From positions 1 to 64,000 of the forward strand of contig NZ_PSZE01000028.1 in the NCBI RefSeq assembly GCF_002933465.1: DNA of 64,000 nucleotides, read 5' to 3'. Of the stretch, positions 58,353 through 64,000 are shown in pieces. This DNA is from Nocardia nova. GTDB lineage: Bacteria; Actinomycetota; Actinomycetes; Mycobacteriales; Mycobacteriaceae. Below the pieces are notes generated by a model that was given only the letters and a program-made list of their open reading frames with translations, did not search any database and was not told where the DNA came from. The position numbers and the translations under genes were made by a program. How positions within the stretch are numbered: the first letter of the stretch is position 1; each line of letters begins with the position of its first letter.

Positions 58353-59963
58353 ATGAGTGAGGATTCGACCCAGCTGTCGGTCGCCGAACTGCTGGCGCGC
58401 AACGGCCAGGGAGTCCCGGCGTCGGGCGGCGGTCGCCGGCGCAGAGGCGGACGCGGCATCGCGGTCACGGACCTGACCGGCGACCTGCCGGCGGTCCGGG
58501 AGGGCTCCTCCTCGCACGCCGCTCCGGAGGCCGAACCGGATCCGGAACCGATGCCGGACTTCCAGCTCTCGGTACCCGGGTACGAAGCCGAATCACCGCT
58601 GTCCGGCCCGATCAGTTTCTACGATCCCCTGGCCGCCGCTCCGGAGGCGCCGAGCGCACCGAATTCGTGGGAGCCGCCGGGGTACGCGGCGAACGGCTTC
58701 CAGCCCACCTCGTTCGACTCTCCGGGGGTATACGGCGCCCAGCCCGATTCCACCCGGCACGCCGCCCCGGAGGGTGCGCCCGAGCCGTACGGCGCCGATT
58801 CCGCGCCGGCGCCCACCGGTCGCCGCGCCCGCCGCGAATTGCGGGAGGCGCTGGCCGAGCGGGAGGCGGCGGGTTCGTTCGCCGCCCCGGAGACACCGGT
58901 GGATTCGGGGCGGCCCGGGCGCCGGCATCGGCCGGAGCCCGACGAGAGCAACACCGTGATGGTGCCGCCGTTCCAGGGCGGCACGGGAACCGACCCCACG
59001 CCGCCCACCGCGGCCTGGGCGCCGCCTCGCCCGCCCGAAACCCCCGCTCCGACCCGCGAATTCGGCGCTCCGGCAGGCCGTGAATTCGGTGCGCCCGAGT
59101 TCCCGACACCGGGGCGCGCGGACCTGCCGCGCCGCAGCGGTACGAAGCCGGGGCGCGACGGGGCCGGCGCGCCCGATGCACCCGCAGGCGGCCGCGACGG
59201 CGCCGACGCACGTCCGGGACTTCCCGCGTGGTCGGCGCGGCGGCGGCCGGGTGCTCCGGCTTCGGCCCCCCGGGATTTCGGCGAACCCGAACCCGGCGGC
59301 CACCGGGACGAGCCGGCCGAGGACCGGTCGCCGGGATGGTCGCTGGCCGCCCGGGAGCAGCCGCTGCTGTCCGGGCAGACCGTTGCCGGAGATCTGCTGC
59401 GCGATGCCGGAGCGCGTGAGGAGCGGCGCGGGGCGGAGGCGCGCCGGGATCGCGGGCCGCGCCGCGGGGTGATCGATCTACTCGATCCGGCCGAGGCGCG
59501 CACCGAGTTCTACGCACCGGTCGAACTCGACGAACCCGGGGACGACGAACACGAGGACGACTACGACGACGATCTGCTCGACGACGAGGAGATCGAGTCC
59601 ACCCCGCGCTGGCGCCGGGCCGCCCCGCGCGGCTTCTCCCTGCGCGACAAACTGCCGCAGCTGAGCCGGCCGGCTTCCCGCCGCGGCTCGGTCGAGGATC
59701 TCAACCGGCGACAGTGGATGATTCTCGGCGGCCAGGCCGTCGGCGCGGCGGTCGCGGGAATGTTGCTGTTCAAGGGCTTCGAGCAGATGTGGGACGTCAT
59801 GCCGTTCGTGGCCCTGGTGCTGGCGATGGTCGTGATCCTCGGTCTGGTCGCGCTGGTTCGCGTGCTGCGCCGCACCGACGACATCCTCAGCACGGTGATC
59901 GCGGTCGTTGTGGGCATCTTCGTGACGCTCGGGCCGCTAGCCTTTCTTCTCAGCACGAACTGA
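58353..59963 (+). CDS. Membrane protein with long disordered N-terminus (Rv0497-like)
   Basis: The 536-residue protein begins SEDSTQLSVAELLARNGQG, a short motif seen in several actinobacterial cytosolic tails, followed by about 370 Pro/Gly/Ala/Arg-rich disordered residues and an acidic stretch (EPGDDEHEDDYDDDLLDDEE). Three transmembrane helices close the protein (MILGGQAVGAAVAGMLLF, VMPFVALVLAMVVILGLVALV, VIAVVVGIFVTLGPLAFLL). Rv0497 has the same layout in shorter form. It precedes the Rv0498-like gene by 13 bp, so they are co-transcribed. Function unknown; scaffolding at the division or growth site has been suggested for proteins of this layout. Confidence 0.85.
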   Translation: MSEDSTQLSVAELLARNGQGVPASGGGRRRRGGRGIAVTDLTGDLPAVREGSSSHAAPEAEPDPEPMPDFQLSVPGYEAESPLSGPISFYDPLAAAPEAPSAPNSWEPPGYAANGFQPTSFDSPGVYGAQPDSTRHAAPEGAPEPYGADSAPAPTGRRARRELREALAEREAAGSFAAPETPVDSGRPGRRHRPEPDESNTVMVPPFQGGTGTDPTPPTAAWAPPRPPETPAPTREFGAPAGREFGAPEFPTPGRADLPRRSGTKPGRDGAGAPDAPAGGRDGADARPGLPAWSARRRPGAPASAPRDFGEPEPGGHRDEPAEDRSPGWSLAAREQPLLSGQTVAGDLLRDAGAREERRGAEARRDRGPRRGVIDLLDPAEARTEFYAPVELDEPGDDEHEDDYDDDLLDDEEIESTPRWRRAAPRGFSLRDKLPQLSRPASRRGSVEDLNRRQWMILGGQAVGAAVAGMLLFKGFEQMWDVMPFVALVLAMVVILGLVALVRVLRRTDDILSTVIAVVVGIFVTLGPLAFLLSTN

Positions 59964-59976
59964 GCAGGGAGCAGCA

Positions 59977-60876
59977 GTGGCGCACAGCGATCAGGTGGGG
60001 ACCACCGTTCAGGTGGGATTGTCGACGGCGTCGGTTTATCCGGAGAATGCCGAGGCGGCGTTCCGGTATGCCGCGGAATTGGGTTACGACGGCGTGGAAT
60101 TGATGGTCTGGGCCGAACCGGCCAGCCAGAACATCGCCACCGTCGAATCGTATGTGCGCCGGTACTCGGTGCCGGTGCTGGCCGTGCACGCGCCCTGTCT
60201 GCTCATCTCGCAGCGGGTGTGGGGCGCAGACCCGGTGGCCAAGCTCGAACGCAGCGTGCGGACCGCGGAGGTGCTGGGGTCGGCGACGGTGGTGGTGCAT
60301 CCGCCCTTCCGCTGGCAGCGGCGTTATGCGGAGGGCTTCGCCCAGCAGGTGGGCGAACTCGAGGACAGCAGCCCGGTCGTGGTCGCGGTGGAGAACATGT
60401 TCCCCATGCGCGCCGACACGCTGTTCGGGCGCCGCTCCGGCTCGGTGCGCCGGCTGGAACGCCGTGGGGGACCGGGACTTTCCGTGACCGCGTTCAGCCC
60501 GTCCTACGATCCGACCGACACCGGCTTCCGGCACTACACCCTGGATTTGTCGCATACCGCGACCGCCGGGATGGACGCGCTGACGCTGGCCGACCGTATG
60601 GGCAGCGGTCTGGCGCACCTGCATCTGGCCGACGGTCGCGGCGCCGCCCACGACGAACACCTGATTCCCGGCGAGGGTGGGCAACCCTGTGTGGAAGTGT
60701 GTGAATCGTTGGTGCGCAACGGTTTCCGCGGTCACGCTGTGATCGAGGTGAATACGCAGAACGCACGGACCACCGCCGACCGCGCGGCGATGCTGGGGCG
60801 AGCACTGCGATTCGCGCGCACACATCTGAACAACCTGCAGCCGGTGCCGGGGCGGGAGCCGACCCGGCAGGGTTGA
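59977..60876 (+). CDS. TIM-barrel sugar phosphate isomerase/epimerase-like protein
   Basis: The 299-residue protein fits the AP-endonuclease-2/xylose-isomerase-like TIM barrel: VGLSTASVYPENAEAAFRYA, LGYDGVELMVW, VLAVHAPCLL, metal-ligand candidates in VVVHPPFRW, VAVENMFPM, LDLSHTATAG and LAHLHLADGRG. Equivalent to Rv0498. Substrate unknown. It starts with GTG 59977, with GGGAGCAG upstream, and is the second gene of a run Rv0497-like, Rv0498-like, Rv0499-like, proC. Confidence 0.88.
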   Translation: MAHSDQVGTTVQVGLSTASVYPENAEAAFRYAAELGYDGVELMVWAEPASQNIATVESYVRRYSVPVLAVHAPCLLISQRVWGADPVAKLERSVRTAEVLGSATVVVHPPFRWQRRYAEGFAQQVGELEDSSPVVVAVENMFPMRADTLFGRRSGSVRRLERRGGPGLSVTAFSPSYDPTDTGFRHYTLDLSHTATAGMDALTLADRMGSGLAHLHLADGRGAAHDEHLIPGEGGQPCVEVCESLVRNGFRGHAVIEVNTQNARTTADRAAMLGRALRFARTHLNNLQPVPGREPTRQG

Positions 60877-60995
60877 TGGTCCTGGGTCCGTACAGCTTCG
60901 TCACACCCGGTAGGGAATCGAGCGGTCGTCCGGCAGAATTATACGGTGTACGAGCCGGGGTCGGAACCGGCTGGGTCCAGGGAGAGGAGCGGCGG

Positions 60996-61886
60996 GTGAC
61001 GGAACTGGTGGTCGAGACGGTACGACCGGAGCTGGACGACGCACCGTTCAGCCGCGTGTGCGCGGTGACCGAGATGGAGGTCTCCGCGGAGTTCGCGCGC
61101 TATCGCGGCGTCATCGATCCGGTGTGGACGATCGACAAGAAGCTGCACGGCGGCACGATGGTCGCCTCGTCAGCGGCTGCCGCCACGACCCGGTTGCGCA
61201 CCGCGTACCCCGATCTGGCCGAGATGTTCCCGATCGCGGCGAGCACCGATTTCCTCGGCGCCCCGGACCCGGGCGAGGTCGAGTACGAGGTTCGTATCCG
61301 CAAGACGGGCCGCCAGATCTGCCTGGTCGACGCCGACCTGGTCCAGGGTGGTCGCACGCTGGTGCATTCGGCGTTCACCTTCGGTCATCTCGACGACGCG
61401 GAACCGGCCTATCGGCGTGAGACCGTGGCGGATATGCCGCCGGAGCCGCCTGCGCAGGCCCTGGGATACGACGCACCGGATTCTCCGATGGGCCGGCTGG
61501 TCAACGTCTCGCGGGGCGCCTCGGTGGCGATCGACCCGGCCTGGGCGCGGTTCCTGTCCGGCGAGCGGGGCGAGCCGCGGCTGCGCCTGTGGATCCGTCC
61601 GCGGGCCGCCGACGGCCGCGACCCGGACGTCGCCGCGTATTTCGCCATGATGGCGGGCGATATGAGCCCGCCGGTGCCGATGAATATGGGCCGGTTCGGC
61701 TGGGCGCCGACCGTGCAGCTCACCACCTATCTGCGGCGGCGTCCCGCGCCGGGCTGGCTGCGGGTGATCGCGACCGCCCACGAAATCGGGGAGCGCATGT
61801 TCGACGAGGATCAGCTGGTCCTCGACAGCACGGGTGCGGTGGTGGCGCAGACCCGCCAGCTCGCGCTGATTCCCCTGCCCCGCTGA
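60996..61886 (+). CDS. Acyl-CoA thioesterase family, double-hotdog (Rv0499-like)
   Basis: The 296-residue protein begins TELVVETVRPELDDAPFSRVC and holds two hotdog-like halves; KKLHGGTMVASSAAAATTR near residue 50 is the characteristic thioesterase helix start, and MNMGRFGWAPTVQLTTYLRRR and EDQLVLDSTGAVVAQTRQLAL mark the second half. It should hydrolyse acyl-CoA thioesters. The frame is open from 60873, but GTG 60996 has GGAGAGGAG upstream. It follows the Rv0498-like gene and precedes proC as in M. tuberculosis. Confidence 0.88.
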   Translation: MTELVVETVRPELDDAPFSRVCAVTEMEVSAEFARYRGVIDPVWTIDKKLHGGTMVASSAAAATTRLRTAYPDLAEMFPIAASTDFLGAPDPGEVEYEVRIRKTGRQICLVDADLVQGGRTLVHSAFTFGHLDDAEPAYRRETVADMPPEPPAQALGYDAPDSPMGRLVNVSRGASVAIDPAWARFLSGERGEPRLRLWIRPRAADGRDPDVAAYFAMMAGDMSPPVPMNMGRFGWAPTVQLTTYLRRRPAPGWLRVIATAHEIGERMFDEDQLVLDSTGAVVAQTRQLALIPLPR

Positions 61887-61936
61887 TGTCTCTGCCCGCT
61901 GATCGCCCCTGCCCCGCGGCCGCCGCCGCGCACGGA

Positions 61937-61942
61937 TAGCCT
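61937..61942 (+). promoter_or_regulatory. -10 box for leaderless proC mRNA
   Basis: TAGCCT ends 8 nt before the ATG at 61951; the spacer TGGGCCTC has no ribosome binding site. proC may therefore also be expressed on its own. Confidence 0.5.
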
Positions 61943-61950
61943 TGGGCCTC

Positions 61951-62769
61951 ATGACGAGAATTGCGGTGATCGGTGGCGGACGGATCGGCGAGGCGTTGAT
62001 TGCCGGGCTGCTCGAGGCCGGGCGGCCGGGTAAGGATCTGGTCGTGGTCGAGACGGTGACGGCCCGCGCGCACGTGTTGAGCGAGCGGTTCGGCATCCGG
62101 GTCACCGACAGTCTGGCGGAGGCCGCGACGGGCGCGGATGTGCTGGTGGTAGCGGTGAAGCCGCATGATGTCGAGGCGGTGCTGACCGAACTCGGCAAAC
62201 TCGAACTCGACAACGATCGCGATCAGATCCTGGTGTCGCTCGCCGCGGGCGTGACCACCGCCCGGGTGGAGTCGAAGTTGCCCGCCGGATTCCCGGTCGT
62301 TCGAGTCATGCCGAATACCCCGATGCTGGTCGGCCAGGGCATGAGCGCGATCGCGGCCGGTCGCTACGCCAAATCCGCCGAGCTCGCGACGGTCTCGGAA
62401 CTGCTGGGGGCGGTCGGCAAGGTCGTCACCGTCGCCGAGAGCCAGATGGACGCGGTGACCGCGGTATCGGGCTCGGGACCCGCGTACTTCTTCCTGGTGG
62501 TCGAGGCCATGGTGGAGGCCGGCGTCGGCCTCGGCCTGACGCGGGACGTGGCCACCGGACTGGTGGTGCAGACCATGCTCGGCTCGGCGGCGCTGCTGGA
62601 GGAATCCGGCCAGGATGCCGCGGAGTTGCGTGCTGCGGTGACCTCGCCGGCGGGAACCACCGCGGCGGCCGTGCGCGAACTCGAGCGCGGCGGCGTGCGC
62701 TCGGCGTTCTGGGAGGCGCTGCACGCGGCCAAGCGCCGCTCGGTCGAACAGGGGGCGACCGGCGAGTAA
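61951..62769 (+). CDS. proC: Pyrroline-5-carboxylate reductase
   Basis: The 272-residue enzyme reduces 1-pyrroline-5-carboxylate to proline with NAD(P)H. The dinucleotide motif is RIAVIGGGRIGEALIAGLL; VVAVKPHDVEAVL, RVMPNTPMLVGQG, AVSGSGPAYFF and the C-terminal VTSPAGTTAAAVRELE are all typical. ATG 61951 is chosen over the upstream TTG at 61942. In M. tuberculosis it corresponds to Rv0500. It is followed by the small HTH gene after 167 bp. Confidence 0.96.
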   Translation: MTRIAVIGGGRIGEALIAGLLEAGRPGKDLVVVETVTARAHVLSERFGIRVTDSLAEAATGADVLVVAVKPHDVEAVLTELGKLELDNDRDQILVSLAAGVTTARVESKLPAGFPVVRVMPNTPMLVGQGMSAIAAGRYAKSAELATVSELLGAVGKVVTVAESQMDAVTAVSGSGPAYFFLVVEAMVEAGVGLGLTRDVATGLVVQTMLGSAALLEESGQDAAELRAAVTSPAGTTAAAVRELERGGVRSAFWEALHAAKRRSVEQGATGE

Positions 62770-62936
62770 CCGCGGAGTGGCCGCCCGGTGTGACGTGACA
62801 TCCGCTGGTGACACTGCTATTTCTCCCACCCGTCGCAGCAATCCCACTGGTCACGCTAAGCTCGAGGGAGCACGTGCGTGTCTGTTCCGCCGGTGGGGAA
62901 GCCGGCGGCGCGGACGTGCCGGAGGTCAGTGGTGCA

Positions 62937-63164
62937 ATGATGTCTGGAAACAGCTCTGCGAGTTCCGGTCCTGTCATCGGCGGAGGAGGAACGCAGTTCC
63001 TCACCGTTGCCGAGGTGGCGAATCTGATGCGGGTTTCCAAGATGACGGTGTATCGGCTGGTTCACTCGGGAGAACTACCCGCTGTCAGAGTCGGTCGGTC
63101 GTTCCGGGTACACGCCAAGGCGGTGCACGACTACCTGCAGACGTCGTACTTCGACGCCGGTTAG
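62937..63164 (+). CDS. BldC/excisionase-like helix-turn-helix protein (Rv0500A-like)
   Basis: The 75-residue protein has a short disordered start and a MerR/excisionase-type helix-turn-helix: FLTVAEVANLMRVSKMTVYRLVHSGELPAVRVGRSFRV. It matches the BldC family, small DNA-binding proteins that bind cooperatively to direct repeats and control development in Streptomyces. GGAGG at 62921-62925 precedes two ATGs at 62937 and 62940. The order proC-Rv0500A-Rv0500B-galE is conserved. Confidence 0.9.
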   Translation: MMSGNSSASSGPVIGGGGTQFLTVAEVANLMRVSKMTVYRLVHSGELPAVRVGRSFRVHAKAVHDYLQTSYFDAG

Positions 63165-63394
63165 CGACGTGCGAACGCCGGTCGGCGGTGTCGGCGACCG
63201 GGCACTGCGGTGCCCGTTTCGTTCGCCGTGGGTTGGCCCGGTACGATGAACCACCGTTGTGTTACCCGCTGCCGATCTGGGTCAGGTCGGGAGCTGAACA
63301 CTGGTTGCCAGGCGGCCGCCGAGCGAACCGGAAGATGGACGTACGTAACCGGCGTGCGTGCCGAGGGTAGAGAGAGAACGCGAGGAACAACCCT

Positions 63395-63496
63395 ATGGGT
63401 TCTGTGATCAAGAAGCGCCGTAAGCGGATGTCGAAGAAGAAGCACCGCAAGCTGCTTCGCCGTACGCGCGTGCAGCGACGCAAACTCGGCAAGTAA
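63395..63496 (+). CDS. 30S ribosomal protein bS22
   Basis: The 33-residue, strongly basic protein reads [19 protein letters not shown] at its start and ends [12 protein letters not shown], as in mycobacterial Rv0500B, the bS22/AURKAIP1-like protein bound near the decoding centre of the 30S subunit. Over half its residues are Lys or Arg. GAGGAA lies about 8 nt before the ATG. It is too short for most gene finders and is followed by a strong terminator. Confidence 0.95.
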
Positions 63497-63521
63497 GCTT
63501 TATACGCTGGAAATTAGCTGG

Positions 63522-63553
63522 AAGCCCGCCACCGTCTTGGGTGGCGGGCTTTG
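63522..63553 (+). terminator. Terminator after bS22
   Basis: A perfect 12-bp stem AAGCCCGCCACC (63522-63533) with GGTGGCGGGCTT (63540-63551), loop GTCTTG, followed by TGGCATTTG. Confidence 0.85.
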
Positions 63554-63664
63554 GCATTTGTTTCCGGTGACTGAAGACATCGTTAGAACCTGGTTAATAC
63601 TCTCGGCCACCTCCGTAACAGCCGCTACTCTGGTTGACGGAACTAGCCAAGCAGGGGTGCACAG

Positions 63665-64000
63665 GTGGGATTCGGCGTGGGTTCGGATATGCGGGATGGG
63701 CATACGGCTGGCCGCGACGACCAGCCGCCCGGAGTTGTCCTCGTCACCGGCGTGAGCCGCTTCTTCGGCGGCAATGTCGTCACACGGCTGGCGGCCGATC
63801 CCACGATAGAACGCGTCATCGCCGTCGACACCCGGATGCCCAGCCGCGATCTGCTGCGCCGGATGGGGCGCGCCGAGTTCGTCCGCGCCGATATCCGAAA
63901 TCCGTTGGTTCGCAAGGTGATCGACGGAAACAACGTCGACACCGTGGTGCACCCTTCTGTGCTCTCCCGCCCGCCCGCCGGCGGCGGCCGCGCGGCGATG
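63665..64000 (+). CDS. galE: NAD-dependent epimerase (GalE2/Rv0501-like), cut by window end
   Basis: The first 112 codons are present and the gene runs off the window. After a 24-residue lead comes GVVLVTGVSRFFGGNVVTRLA, a Rossmann motif, then RVIAVDTRMPSRDLLRRMGRAEFVRADIRNP, which follows Rv0501 closely. Such extended SDRs epimerise nucleotide sugars, but the GalE2 substrate is unproven. Start GTG 63665 has AGGGG about 7 nt upstream; GTG 63677 and ATG 63689 are alternatives. The usual TGxxGxxG glycine pattern is TGVSRFFGG here, as in mycobacterial homologues. Confidence 0.85.
   Translation, partial: MGFGVGSDMRDGHTAGRDDQPPGVVLVTGVSRFFGGNVVTRLAADPTIERVIAVDTRMPSRDLLRRMGRAEFVRADIRNPLVRKVIDGNNVDTVVHPSVLSRPPAGGGRAAM

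Overview
The window is GC-rich actinobacterial DNA whose gene order follows the Mycobacterium tuberculosis segment from icl1-fadB2 (Rv0467-Rv0468), through DUF445-XRE-hbhA-DUF2516-deoC (Rv0473-Rv0478), DUF2505-murB-lprQ-SDR (Rv0481c-Rv0484c), mshA-gpm1-senX3-regX3 (Rv0486-Rv0491), to Rv0495c-ppx-Rv0497-Rv0498-Rv0499-proC-Rv0500A-Rv0500B-galE (Rv0495c-Rv0501). EspG/PPE-like proteins, mycothiol synthesis (mshA) and HbhA place it in Mycobacteriales. Nocardia is the most likely genus; this is inferred from memory of gene families, not from a search. The first 23 bases are sequencing adapter, so the left edge is a contig end.

Layout. 1-2751: truncated membrane protein, XdhC-like protein and secreted lipase. 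3255-5675: glyoxylate/fatty-acid genes aceA and fadB2. 6014-8712: a MetE-family protein that has lost three of its four zinc ligands, then a small MT0933-type antitoxin-like protein. 8786-11913: GMC oxidoreductase and aldehyde dehydrogenase, translationally coupled. 12368-16557: secreted beta-propeller, a deletion scar joining two broken genes, adhC, a 75-bp tandem repeat and a ZIP transporter. 16640-19104: HtrA-like protease beside a DsbA/VKOR disulfide-forming pair. 19346-21933: PPK2 and an orphan three-gene EspG/PPE-like/WXG-like set. 22099-27717: two gene remnants, an enoyl-reductase-like protein, an ABC1 kinase, a TetR regulator and DUF445.

27746-31915: XRE regulator, HbhA, DUF2516 and two paralogous alpha/beta hydrolases. 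The promoters of the XRE gene and both hydrolases carry related GCTTGC/GCAAGC palindromes, suggesting a small regulon. 32142-40612: purU, deoC, DUF2993, an AbiEi-like protein, a methyltransferase, two DUF2505 genes, murB, an L,D-transpeptidase and an SDR. 40613-44482: a probable insertion (LysR, an unknown gene, CMD family, quinone reductase) bounded by a structured 73-bp repeat and a truncated HIT gene. 44528-55122: hydrolase, mshA, YbjN-like protein, ROK protein, two more broken genes, gpmA, a CocE-type hydrolase, senX3-regX3. 55184-64000: a small secreted protein, FMN reductase, Rv0495c-like protein, ppx, membrane protein, TIM-barrel protein, thioesterase, proC, BldC-like HTH, 33-aa ribosomal protein bS22 and the start of a galE-like gene.

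Recurrent themes. (i) At least eleven genes have a TANNNT box 6-8 nt before a start codon with no ribosome binding site, the signature of leaderless mRNA; two such boxes overlap back to back in the 26-bp gap between murB and a DUF2505 gene. (ii) The conserved backbone is intact, but nearly every departure from it is marked by half-genes or repeats. (iii) Cell-envelope, redox and central-carbon functions dominate. No rRNA, tRNA, CRISPR array or intact insertion sequence was seen.
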